From Sphingomonas hengshuiensis (GTDB taxonomy: Bacteria; Pseudomonadota; Alphaproteobacteria; Sphingomonadales; Sphingomonadaceae), in the NCBI GenBank assembly GCA_003240755.1, contig QFNF01000022.1, forward strand, positions 1-45,606: a stretch of DNA of 45,606 nucleotides, given 5' to 3'. The notes beneath the pieces were generated by a model that worked only from the letters and a program-made list of their open reading frames with translations, was not told the origin of the DNA and searched no databases. Made by a program: the position numbers and the translations under genes. This document shows, piece after piece, positions 31,574 through 40,107 of the stretch (the first letter of the stretch is position 1; each line of letters begins with the position of its first letter).

Positions 31574-33916
31574 CTACAGCAGCCGGTCGAGGGTGATCGG
31601 CAGGTCGCGGATGCGCGTTCCCGTCGCGTTGTAGATCGCGTTGGCGACCGCCGCCGCGACGCCGGTGATGCCGATCTCGCCGATCCCGCGCGCGCCCATC
31701 GGCGTGTGCGGATCGGGGATGTCGGTCCAGATCACGTCGATCTCTGGCACGTCGAGATGGACCGGGATGTGATATTCGGCAAGGCTGGGGTTCATGATCC
31801 GGCCATTGCGTTCGTCGAATTGCGTCTCCTCCATCAACGCCATGCCGAGGCCCATGATGATGCCGCCGCGAAACTGGCTGGTCGCGGTCTTGGGGTTGAG
31901 GATCCGGCCGCAGTCGAACGACCCGAGAAAGCGGCTGACCCGCACTTCACCCGTCACCGCATTGACCCGCACTTCGCAGAACAGGGCGCTGTGCGAATGC
32001 ATCGACCAGTGCAGGAATTCGAGCGGCATCGATCCCGCCTTCTTCACCGACACGGTATCGCGCCGGGCGCGGGTCAGGATCGAGGCATAGCTTTCGCGGC
32101 GCGACGGATCATCCAGCATGGCGAGGCCGCCGCCATCGCTGCCGACCTCGTTCGCCGAAAGCCCGGCCAGCGGGGAGTCGTTGCCGGCGAGCCTGAGCAG
32201 CGTGGCGACCAGTTCGCCATGCGCCGCGATCACCGCCCCGCCGATCGCGGCGGTCTGCTGCGACCCGCCGGCCATGATCGCACCGGGAATGGCGGAATCG
32301 CCATAGACGACCTCGATCCGCTCGATCGGCAGGCCGAGCCGTTCGGCGGCGACGATGGCGGTCGTCGTCGATGTGCCCATCCCCATTTCGGCCGCCGCGA
32401 CCTCCACCCTTGCGCGCACGTCTTCGCCGTCGCGTAACAGCGTGATCCGCGCCACGGCACCGGGCATCCGGTAATAGGGATAGGTGCCGGTCGCACACCC
32501 CATGCCGATCCGCCATTCGCCCTCCGTTCGCGAACCGGGGGTGGCGGGGCGCGCGTCCCATCCGAACCGGGCCGCGCCATCGCGCCATGCCTTGACGACA
32601 TGGCGCGAGGAGAAGGCGAGGCCGCTGGTCGGGTCCTTCGCCGGTTCGTTGCGGATGCGCAGCTCGACCGGATCCATGGCCAGATCGACCGCCAGTTCGT
32701 CGATCGCCGATTCCAGCGCGAAGGTGCCGACCGCCTCGCCCGGCGCGCGCATGAAGGTGTTGGCCAGCATGTTCATCCGCGCGACATTTACCTGCAACAG
32801 GATGTTGGGCGCGGCATAGGCGCTGCGGGTGCCGAGGATGAACGGTTCGGGCATGTCGTTGTGCGGTGTCATCACCGACAGGCCCGTATGGATCAGCGCC
32901 TGAAACATGCCGTCGGCGCGCGCACCGATCGCGACGCGCTGTTCGGTCAGCGTTCGTCCGCCGACGGTGCGGTACACCCCCTCGCGCGACAGGGCGATAC
33001 GCACCGGACGCCCGGCGAGGCGCGATGCGGCGGCGGCGATCACCTGATGATGCCACAGCCCCTTGCTGCCGAAACCGCCGCCGACATACGGCGATGTCAG
33101 GCGGATCTGTTCGGTCTTCAGCCCAAAAATGTCGGCCATGGTCTGGGCCTGCTGCGTCACCATCTGGCTGGCATCGTGGATCACCAGCGTGCCGTCGATC
33201 CATGCCAGCGTCGCGGCGTGCGGCTCGATCGGGTTATGGTTGTGCCGCGGAGTACGATAGCACTGGTCGATGCGGTGCGCGGCGTTGGCCAGCGCCCCCT
33301 CGGCATCGCCGATCGCGTTGCGCAGCGGCTGGCCGATGAACATCCCCTGCTCGACCCCGTTCGCCCTGGCGCCGGCCAAGTCAGTGGTCGCCGGTTCCGC
33401 GGCATAGGTGACATGCAGCAGCGCGGCGGCATGGTCGGCCTGTTCCTGCGTTTCGGCAAGGACGCAGGCGACCGGCTGTCCGTTCCAATGGATGCGGTCG
33501 TCCTGCAAGATCGGCAGATCGGCCGGTCCGACTGCGTTTGCCGACGTGCCGAACATCGGCGGCGTCGCCATGCGCGGCGCGTTCCTGTGGGTCATGACGA
33601 GGACCACGCCGGGCGCCGCCTCCGCCGCCCGCGTATCGATCGTCACGATCCGCCCGCGCGCGATGGTGGAATAGGCGAGCGCGGCATACACCATGTCGTC
33701 GAAGCAGAATTCGGCGGCGAACGGCGCGGCCCCAGTCACCTTCAACGTACCGTCCAGCCGCGAGACGGGCTGGCCGATCAGGCCATGCTTGCGCGCGATC
33801 AGCGGATCGGGCGCGCCGCCCGCTATCCAGCGGTCGGGGGCAAGCGGCACAAGCTTTTGCAGCGCGCCGAGCACCAGCCCCTGCGCCGCCTGTTTGGCGG
33901 AACCGACGATGCTCAT
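31574..33916 (-). CDS. Molybdenum hydroxylase, molybdopterin-binding subunit (PaoC/XdhB-like)
   Basis: Catalytic subunit of a xanthine-dehydrogenase-family aldehyde or purine oxidoreductase; 780 residues. Landmarks are RLDGTLKVTGAAPFAAEF near residue 55, TSPYVGGGFGSKGLWHHQV (molybdopterin contact) and FMRAPGEAVGTFALESAIDE. The active-site glutamate is in GARGIGEIGITG near the C-terminus. The subunit arrangement matches E. coli PaoABC. There is no signal peptide on this subunit. It overlaps the FAD subunit gene by ATGA. The substrate, perhaps aromatic aldehydes, is an inference from the subfamily. Confidence 0.93.
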   Translation of the reverse strand: MSIVGSAKQAAQGLVLGALQKLVPLAPDRWIAGGAPDPLIARKHGLIGQPVSRLDGTLKVTGAAPFAAEFCFDDMVYAALAYSTIARGRIVTIDTRAAEAAPGVVLVMTHRNAPRMATPPMFGTSANAVGPADLPILQDDRIHWNGQPVACVLAETQEQADHAAALLHVTYAAEPATTDLAGARANGVEQGMFIGQPLRNAIGDAEGALANAAHRIDQCYRTPRHNHNPIEPHAATLAWIDGTLVIHDASQMVTQQAQTMADIFGLKTEQIRLTSPYVGGGFGSKGLWHHQVIAAAASRLAGRPVRIALSREGVYRTVGGRTLTEQRVAIGARADGMFQALIHTGLSVMTPHNDMPEPFILGTRSAYAAPNILLQVNVARMNMLANTFMRAPGEAVGTFALESAIDELAVDLAMDPVELRIRNEPAKDPTSGLAFSSRHVVKAWRDGAARFGWDARPATPGSRTEGEWRIGMGCATGTYPYYRMPGAVARITLLRDGEDVRARVEVAAAEMGMGTSTTTAIVAAERLGLPIERIEVVYGDSAIPGAIMAGGSQQTAAIGGAVIAAHGELVATLLRLAGNDSPLAGLSANEVGSDGGGLAMLDDPSRRESYASILTRARRDTVSVKKAGSMPLEFLHWSMHSHSALFCEVRVNAVTGEVRVSRFLGSFDCGRILNPKTATSQFRGGIIMGLGMALMEETQFDERNGRIMNPSLAEYHIPVHLDVPEIDVIWTDIPDPHTPMGARGIGEIGITGVAAAVANAIYNATGTRIRDLPITLDRLL

Positions 33917-34902
33917 GCTGCCTCTCCGCTGGTGAGGGCACCCAGCACGGCGGCGAGCGTGCGTATCGCCAGCGCCGGTTTGAAGCTGTTGTCGCGCAGC
34001 ACCCGCGCATCGGCGAACTCCGTCGCCGCCGCGTCGAGAAACGCCGGCATGGTCGCCGGGCCGCCACGCAACGCCGTCTCCGTCCGCGATGCGCGCCACG
34101 GCTTGGGCGCGACGCCGCCGAACGCGATGCGGACGTCGGCGATACGGTCGCCCGCCATCTCGACCGCGGCGGCGACGGATACCAGTGCGAAGGCGTAGCT
34201 CGCCCGATCGCGGACCTTGCGATAGGTCGAGGTCGCACCGAAGCGCAGCGGCGGCAATTCGACCGCGGTGACGAGGTCGCCGGGTGCCAGCACCGTGTCG
34301 CGGTCGGGCCGGTCGCCGGGCAGGCGGTGCAGGTCGCCGAACGGCAGCGTGCGCCGTCCCATCGGGCCGTCGACATGGACGATCGCGTCGAGCGCGGCCA
34401 GCGCGACGCACATGTCGGATGGATGCGTTGCGACACAGGCATCGGACGTGCCGAGCACGGCATGAATGCGGTTGAACCCGCCCAGCGCGTCGCAGCCCGA
34501 TCCCGGCATACGCTTGTTGCAGCGTGAACCCTCGACATCATAGAAATAGGTGCAGCGCGTCCGCTGGAACAGGTTGCCGCCGACCGTCGCCATGTTGCGG
34601 ATCTGCGCCGATGCACCCGCGAGGATCGCGCGTGTCAGCACGGGATAGCGGGTCCGTACCAGCGGATGTTCGGCCAGCGCGGTATTGCGCACGGCGGCAC
34701 CGATCATCAGCCCGCCTTCCGCGGTTTCCGCGATGCTGCCGGGCAGGCCGCTGACATCGATCAGTACGGTCGGCCGTGCGATCCGTTCGCGCATCAGGTC
34801 GACGATATTGGTGCCGCCGCCCAGGAACGCCGCGCCGCTCGCCGCGCCCAGCCGCAATGCCTCCGCCCGGTCGGCGGGGCGGGCATAGTCGAACGGGGTC
34901 AC
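33913..34902 (-). CDS. Molybdenum hydroxylase, FAD-binding subunit (PaoB-like)
   Basis: Passes electrons from the iron-sulfur subunit to an acceptor; 329 residues. The FAD-binding motif FLGGGTNIVDLMRE lies near residue 28, and ATVGGNLFQRTRC near residue 108. The stretch RTRCTYFYDVEG...RCNKRMPGSGC carries extra cysteines found in PaoB-type and 4-hydroxybenzoyl-CoA-reductase-type subunits, where they bind an additional [4Fe-4S] cluster. Ordinary xanthine dehydrogenases lack it. The gene overlaps both neighbours by four bases. Confidence 0.92.
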   Translation of the reverse strand: MTPFDYARPADRAEALRLGAASGAAFLGGGTNIVDLMRERIARPTVLIDVSGLPGSIAETAEGGLMIGAAVRNTALAEHPLVRTRYPVLTRAILAGASAQIRNMATVGGNLFQRTRCTYFYDVEGSRCNKRMPGSGCDALGGFNRIHAVLGTSDACVATHPSDMCVALAALDAIVHVDGPMGRRTLPFGDLHRLPGDRPDRDTVLAPGDLVTAVELPPLRFGATSTYRKVRDRASYAFALVSVAAAVEMAGDRIADVRIAFGGVAPKPWRASRTETALRGGPATMPAFLDAAATEFADARVLRDNSFKPALAIRTLAAVLGALTSGEAA

Positions 34903-35405
34903 GCATCGACCTCCGCCGCCAGCGTCGCGCGAATGGCGTCGATGATGCCGTTATGCGCGCCGCAGCGGCACAGATTGCCGCTCATCCGTTCCTGTATCTC
35001 GTCACGCGTCAGGCGGACGGCGGCGGACAGGTCGCCGCTGACGATGCTGGGCACGCCGCGCCGTGCCTCCGCCGCCATGCCGATCGCCGAGCATATCTGG
35101 CCCGGCGTGCAATAGCCGCACTGGAAACCGTCATGTTCGATGAACGCGGCCTGCAACGGGTGGAGCGCGTCGCCATCCGCCAGTCCCTCGATCGTCGTGA
35201 TCCGCCGCCCGGCATACTGCACCGCCAGCGCCAGGCACGACAGGATGCGGTCGCCGTCGACCAGCACGGTGCATGCGCCGCATGCCCCCTGATTGCAGCC
35301 CTTCTTCGTGCCCGTCAGGTGCAGCCCGTCGCGCAGATGGTCCAGCAGCGAGACGCGCGGATCGTCGGGTAGCGCCACTTCCGTTCCGTTGACGATCAGT
35401 GACAT
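34899..35405 (-). CDS. Molybdenum hydroxylase, [2Fe-2S] subunit (PaoA-like)
   Basis: Small iron-sulfur subunit with two [2Fe-2S] clusters; 168 residues. The plant-ferredoxin-type cluster ligands are in GCNQGACGACTVL, with a fourth cysteine in RILSC. The second cluster ligands are in CGYCTPGQI and NLCRCGAHNG. E. coli PaoA has a Tat signal that exports the complex, but this protein starts directly with MSLIVNGTEVALPDD and has none, so the complex should be cytosolic. It is the first gene of the three-gene operon. Confidence 0.93.
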   Translation of the reverse strand: MSLIVNGTEVALPDDPRVSLLDHLRDGLHLTGTKKGCNQGACGACTVLVDGDRILSCLALAVQYAGRRITTIEGLADGDALHPLQAAFIEHDGFQCGYCTPGQICSAIGMAAEARRGVPSIVSGDLSAAVRLTRDEIQERMSGNLCRCGAHNGIIDAIRATLAAEVDA

Positions 35406-35484
35406 CGCAACCCTCCGTCCGACTGGCAGGCAGTGCCACGAACAGAACAGCTTGCGTCGGCACCGTCCAGAACATTCGCCACGA

Positions 35485-37110
35485 TCATCCGCGATAGCGG
35501 GCTTCGGCCAGATCGAGTTCGCGCACCAGCTTGCGGGCCGTCTCGCTGCCGATCGCCCGGTTGCGGATCAGCCGGTTGAGCTGTTCGCGTTCGGCCTTCA
35601 CCCCGATCAGGGAAAGTTCGGCGGACAGCCGCTCCTGCGTCCGGACCGCATCGGCCGCACCGCCGGCCAGCCCGTCGATCCGTTCGCGGTACACGTCCAT
35701 CGCCCGCGCGCCGGCGGCGGCATAGACGTCGGGATCGTCGCCGGCTTCGGCAAGGACATGCTGCCGCCGTTCGATCGCGCGTACCGCGGCCTTGGCGGTA
35801 GCGATGCGGGCGGCGTCCTCCTCGGCCTGATGCGACGGCTCGGCGGGCAGCGTCAGCCCCTTGAGCAGTATCGGCAAGGCGAATGTAGCCAGCAGCAGCG
35901 AAACGATGATGACGCCCGCGGCAAGGAAGATGGCGAGGTCCCGCGCCGGAAAGGCGGTACCGTCGTTCAGCGTCAGCGGCAACGTCAGCACGCCGGCCAG
36001 GGTGATCGCGCCGCGCACCCCGGCACAGGATGTCGTCGCCACCAGCCGCCAGTCGGGGCTGTGCATCGCGTCCGGCGCCTTGCGCAGGATCGTCAGCCTG
36101 AGCGATACCCACACCCAGCAGAAGCGCAGCAGCGCGAGGCCGGCGACGATCGCGAGGACATAGACCGCCAGCCACCACGGCGAGGCATGCCCGGTCAGCG
36201 CAACGGTTTCCTTCGCACCGTCGAGGATGGCGGGAAGCTGTTCGCCGAGCAGGACGAAGATGATGCCGTTCAGCGCGAACTGGATCATGTCCCAAACCGA
36301 ATTCCGGCGCATCCGCGTCGCGGCCATCGCTGCCCTCGAAATCTCGGTATAGGTCATCGTGACCCCCGCGCCGACGGCGGCGAGGATGCCCGATGCATGG
36401 AAATGCTCGGCGAGCAGGTAGGAACCGAACGGGATCAGCAGGCTGACCAGGATTTGCGACCCGCTGTCCTCGCCGAAGCGGCGCGTCACCCACGCCTTGG
36501 CACGCGAGACGACGATGGTCAGCACGACGCCGATCGCGAGGCCCGCCCCCGCGACCCACAGGAAATTGAGCGCGGCGGCGGTGACGGAAAAGGTGCCGGT
36601 CAGCGCGGCGGCGATGGCGAAGCGCAGGCATACGAGGCCCGATGCATCGTTGAGCAGCGATTCCCCTTCGAGGATGTGCATCATCCGCTTCGGGATCGGC
36701 ACCCGTGCGGCAATCGCCGACACCGCGATCGGATCGGTCGGCGACACCACGGCGGCCAGCGCGATCGCAACCGCCAGCGGCATGGCGGGGATCATCCAGT
36801 GGATGAAGAAGCCCATGCCGACGACGGTAATCAGCACCAGCCCCAGCGCGAGTTCGACGACCGTCGTCAGATCCTTGAACAGTTCGTCCTTGGGAATGCG
36901 CCAGCCATCGAGGAACAGCAGCGGCGGCAGGAAGAGGAACAGGAACAGTTCGGGGTCGAGATCCACCCGGTGCTCGGTCGACAGGCCGATCACCCCGCCA
37001 AGCGCGATCTGGACGAGCGGCGTCGGGATCGACCATGGCAACATGCGGGCGATCGCGCCGCTGACGACCACCGCCAGCAGCAGGAACAGGCTGATCGAGA
37101 CGACTTCCAA
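35485..37110 (-). CDS. CPA1-family Na+/H+ antiporter
   Basis: Exchanges sodium or potassium for protons across the inner membrane; 541 residues. About twelve membrane segments fill residues 1-400. Signatures are FLFLPPLLFLDGWRIP, ALAAVVSPTDPIAVSAI, and LEGESLLNDASGLV, which holds the ion-binding Asn-Asp pair. The last 140 residues form a hydrophilic, helical cytosolic tail (EEDAARIATAKAAVRAIERR). The frame opens with TTG at 37110, preceded by GGGAGA at good spacing. No ATG or GTG lies between this point and an upstream stop, so the rare start looks genuine. Confidence 0.9.
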   Translation of the reverse strand: MEVVSISLFLLLAVVVSGAIARMLPWSIPTPLVQIALGGVIGLSTEHRVDLDPELFLFLFLPPLLFLDGWRIPKDELFKDLTTVVELALGLVLITVVGMGFFIHWMIPAMPLAVAIALAAVVSPTDPIAVSAIAARVPIPKRMMHILEGESLLNDASGLVCLRFAIAAALTGTFSVTAAALNFLWVAGAGLAIGVVLTIVVSRAKAWVTRRFGEDSGSQILVSLLIPFGSYLLAEHFHASGILAAVGAGVTMTYTEISRAAMAATRMRRNSVWDMIQFALNGIIFVLLGEQLPAILDGAKETVALTGHASPWWLAVYVLAIVAGLALLRFCWVWVSLRLTILRKAPDAMHSPDWRLVATTSCAGVRGAITLAGVLTLPLTLNDGTAFPARDLAIFLAAGVIIVSLLLATFALPILLKGLTLPAEPSHQAEEDAARIATAKAAVRAIERRQHVLAEAGDDPDVYAAAGARAMDVYRERIDGLAGGAADAVRTQERLSAELSLIGVKAEREQLNRLIRNRAIGSETARKLVRELDLAEARYRG

Positions 37111-37295
37111 ATACTTTCTCCCGCGCGGTCGACGGTTTTAGTAGAGGGTCATCGTCGCGCGGGGCAACCCGTAAGGGACCGGGCGCCGGCATGGGGGCCG
37201 GCAATTCGTCCTCGCGCAATCAGGGCTGCAACGGCTGGCGTATCGATCGTTGCCGACAACGGGCAGGCTAATGCCGCGCGTCCCCGCCATGTCGC

Positions 37296-38138
37296 TCAGA
37301 TGCGATGATAGGCGACCCGAAATCCGATGTGCGAGGTTGGAAAATCCTGTTCCTGTGCCTGGAATGCGGCGGGGCGGAAGTTTGCGCAATAGTTGGTCGC
37401 GCACAGAAAACTGCCGCCCTTGACCAGTCCGACAGGCCCGTCGCCCGCGACCCATTCCCACACATTGCCGACCATGTCGTACATGCCGAACGCATTGGCG
37501 GGAAAGCGCGCGACCGGCGCGATGCCGGCATAGCCGTCGGCAGCGGTATCGACCATCGGGAAGACGCCCTCCCACACATTCGCGCGGGCCTCGCCATGGT
37601 CGAACGCCCACGCCATCGCGTCGCGCGAGGTCGCCTGGCCGCCGCGCGCGGCGTGTTCCCACTGCTCGACATCGGGCAGGAACCCGCCCGCCCATGCCGC
37701 ATAGGCGGCGGCGTCGGACCGGTCGACATGGACGACGGGGTCGTGCCAATGGCCATCGAGCGCGCTGCCCGGCCCCTGCGGATGGCGCCAGTCCGCGCCC
37801 CCGACGAACCGCCACCAGCGCGCCGGGCGGTCGAGCGGCACGGGCGCGGTCGGGGCGACGAACAGCGCCGATCCGCCGTCGCGTTCGGCACGGGTGCGAT
37901 ATCCGGTGGCGGAAACGAAGGCGGCGAACTGACGGTTGGTCACTTCATGCGCGTCGATGCGGAACGCGGCTACGGACGTCGCCTTGCCCGGCCGGCCCGC
38001 GCCATCCTCGCCCAACAGCACCGTACCCGCCGGAATCGCGACGCAGCGATCGGTCATGTCGCAGCGCGGGGCAGGGCGGTGCGCTCCCATGGATGCCAGT
38101 CCCGCCACCGCCAGCATCAGCGCCGTTGCGCGCCTCAC
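37296..38138 (-). CDS. Formylglycine-generating enzyme (sulfatase maturation), apparently exported
   Basis: Oxidises the active-site cysteine of a sulfatase to formylglycine; 280 residues. The FGE-sulfatase fold is marked by AFRIDAHEVTNRQFAAFV near residue 60, LPDVEQWEHAARGG near residue 155, and GMYDMVGNVWEWVAG near residue 225. The catalytic pair is intact: Cys246 and Cys251 in GGSFLCATNYC align with the two copper-binding cysteines of human FGE. The protein starts with a probable signal peptide (MRRATALMLAVAGLASMGA), unlike cytosolic bacterial FGEs. It begins with GTG and overlaps the sulfatase stop by four bases, so the two are coupled. Confidence 0.9.
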   Translation of the reverse strand: MRRATALMLAVAGLASMGAHRPAPRCDMTDRCVAIPAGTVLLGEDGAGRPGKATSVAAFRIDAHEVTNRQFAAFVSATGYRTRAERDGGSALFVAPTAPVPLDRPARWWRFVGGADWRHPQGPGSALDGHWHDPVVHVDRSDAAAYAAWAGGFLPDVEQWEHAARGGQATSRDAMAWAFDHGEARANVWEGVFPMVDTAADGYAGIAPVARFPANAFGMYDMVGNVWEWVAGDGPVGLVKGGSFLCATNYCANFRPAAFQAQEQDFPTSHIGFRVAYHRI

Positions 38139-39934
38139 GGCCTGGCAACCCCGGCGGCGGGGGTTTCGGCGGCGGGCAGCGGCACGACGCCCTTGTCCTT
38201 TGCATAGGCGTCATAGGCGGCGACCAGCTCGGCAAGCCGCTTCGGCTCCGCTGCGGCCAGATCCCGCGTTTCTCCCGGATCGCGCACGACGTCGAACAAC
38301 TGCCAGCGACCGGTGCTTACCCCCTTGCGGGTATAGCGATTGCCGCCGGCGGGAAGGTACACGACCTTCCAGTCGCCCTTGCGCAACGCCCGGCGGTAGA
38401 AGAGTTCGTAACCGACCGCTTCGTCGGGTCCGCGCACCGCCGGGGCGGTGGCGGCCAGGACCGGGCGCAGGCTGTGCCCCTGATGCGGGAGGATCGGCCG
38501 ACCGGCAAAGCTGGCCGGCTGGGTCAGTCCGGCATAATCGAGCAGGGTCGGTGCGATGTCGCGCACGTCGAGATTGGCGGTGGCGATGCGCCCGCCGCCA
38601 GCCACGCCCTTGCCAGTGGCGAAGGCGCTGACCCGGATCCCCCCCTCGGTCGGATAGCCCTTGACCAGCCAGGACGGCACCGAATTGGCCTGTGCCCAGC
38701 CCGGACCATAGCCGACATAGCTGGTCGCGGCACCGATATTGGCGAGGCGGTTGTCGATGCCGAGCGACGGATCGACGGGCGATGGCGCGTTGGGATCGAG
38801 CGGAGGGGCCTTGGGATCGGCAATCCTGAACCGGGGCGATGGCTGTTCGATCACATTCCCCTCCGGTCCGTTGTCGGACAGGAACAGAATGATCGTGTCG
38901 TCATAGCGTCCCTGTGCCTTCAGCGCCGCGATCACCCGTCCGACATTCTGGTCGAGCCGGTCGACCATCGCCGCATAGACCTCCATCTTGCGCGCCTCGA
39001 TCGCGCGCTCCCCGGGCGTCAGCGAGGCCCAGGGACGGACCTGTTCGGTGGCATGGGCGACGGCGTCGGCCGGAACGAGCCCCAGTTCCTTCTGCCGTGC
39101 CAGCCGTGCCTGCCGCAGCGCGTCATAGCCGGCGTCATAGCGCCCCTTGTATCTGGCGATCGTCTCCGCCGGTGCCTGCAACGGCCAGTGCGGCGCCGTA
39201 AAGGGCAGATAGGCGAAGAACGGCCGCTGGTCGCCCGCGCGCTTTGCCTGGTCCAGATATCCGATCAGACGGTCGGCGAAGTAATCGGTCGAATAGCGTC
39301 CGGCCGGCAGCGACGCGGGCTTGCCGTCGTCGCGATAGCTGGGGTTGAGGCCGGCCCGCTGCCACGCCGCTCCCTGGTCCGCACCGAAATGGTTCGACAG
39401 CCCCTGCAGCAACGCGAAACTATGGTCGAACCCGCGCGCGGCCGGTTCGCGATCGGGGGTCAGGCCCAGATGCCACTTGCCCGCCATCAGCGTGGTATAG
39501 CCGCCCGCGCGCAGCAGCTCGGCGATCGAGGCGACACGATCGTTGAGATAGCCTTCATAGCCCGGCCGACCGCGCGTCGCATCGCTGAGCAATTCGGCCA
39601 TGGTGCCGAGACCCGCCTGGTGATTGTCCACCCCGCTCATCAACATCGACCGGGTCGGCGAGCAGGTGGGAGCGGTGTGGAAGCCGGTGAAGCGCACCCC
39701 CGACAGCGCCAGCGCGTCTAGGTTCGGCGTGGCGATCTCACCGCCGAACGCGCCGATATCGGACCAGCCAAGATCGTCGGCGACGATGACGAGGAAGTTC
39801 GGCGCCCCCTTCGGCGCGACCGCCGGGACGGCCTGTGGCGGCGCGGCGACCGGCGGCGCTTGCGGTGCCGCCGCTACAGGCAATGTGAACAGCAGCGCGG
39901 GCAGGGCGGCGGCGAACAGGGGATTGCCGGTCAT
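38135..39934 (-). CDS. Arylsulfatase, Cys-type, exported
   Basis: Hydrolyses sulfate esters, probably in the periplasm; 599 residues. A signal peptide (MTGNPLFAAALPALLFTLPVAAA) and a proline-rich linker precede the catalytic domain. The domain has NFLVIVADDLGWSDIG (calcium-binding aspartates) and Cys91 in APTCSPTRSMLMSG, the CxPxR core converted to formylglycine. A histidine/lysine site follows in MAGKWHLG, and a late acidic pair is in FLSDNGPEGN. The CSPTR form matches the Pseudomonas aeruginosa AtsA type. The ATG at 39934 follows AAGGAGTGACC; an in-frame ATG 36 bases earlier is less likely. Confidence 0.94.
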   Translation of the reverse strand: MTGNPLFAAALPALLFTLPVAAAPQAPPVAAPPQAVPAVAPKGAPNFLVIVADDLGWSDIGAFGGEIATPNLDALALSGVRFTGFHTAPTCSPTRSMLMSGVDNHQAGLGTMAELLSDATRGRPGYEGYLNDRVASIAELLRAGGYTTLMAGKWHLGLTPDREPAARGFDHSFALLQGLSNHFGADQGAAWQRAGLNPSYRDDGKPASLPAGRYSTDYFADRLIGYLDQAKRAGDQRPFFAYLPFTAPHWPLQAPAETIARYKGRYDAGYDALRQARLARQKELGLVPADAVAHATEQVRPWASLTPGERAIEARKMEVYAAMVDRLDQNVGRVIAALKAQGRYDDTIILFLSDNGPEGNVIEQPSPRFRIADPKAPPLDPNAPSPVDPSLGIDNRLANIGAATSYVGYGPGWAQANSVPSWLVKGYPTEGGIRVSAFATGKGVAGGGRIATANLDVRDIAPTLLDYAGLTQPASFAGRPILPHQGHSLRPVLAATAPAVRGPDEAVGYELFYRRALRKGDWKVVYLPAGGNRYTRKGVSTGRWQLFDVVRDPGETRDLAAAEPKRLAELVAAYDAYAKDKGVVPLPAAETPAAGVARP

Positions 39935-40000
39935 GGTCACTCCTTCGGACATGGTCTTGCGCACGGGCATAGCGACCGTTCCGGGAGCAACAATAAAGAT

Positions 40001-40019
40001 AATCTACCAATCCGATAGG
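40001..40019. promoter_or_regulatory. Possible LysR-type site between sulfatase and receptor
   Basis: AATCTACCAATCCGATAGG lies in the AT-rich centre of the 173-base divergent region. CTA and TAG flank it symmetrically, a form seen in LysR-family sites such as those of CysB/Cbl. A sulfur-starvation regulator would make sense here, but the match is weak. Confidence 0.3.
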
Positions 40020-40107
40020 AATTAGTGCGTTCGTTTCGACAGCGTCTCTTTCTAGCCAGTGCCGACCCGGCGAGCGTCGCCGCCATTCAGCGATCGAAGG
40101 ACCATCG

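Noticed and set aside
35293..37308. Plus-strand frame of 671 codons
   Set aside because: It is antisense to the antiporter, and its His/Asp/Arg/Gln-rich sequence is a typical shadow of membrane-protein codons.
37694..39721. Plus-strand frame of 675 codons
   Set aside because: It is antisense to the sulfatase and FGE genes, both of which have intact active-site motifs.
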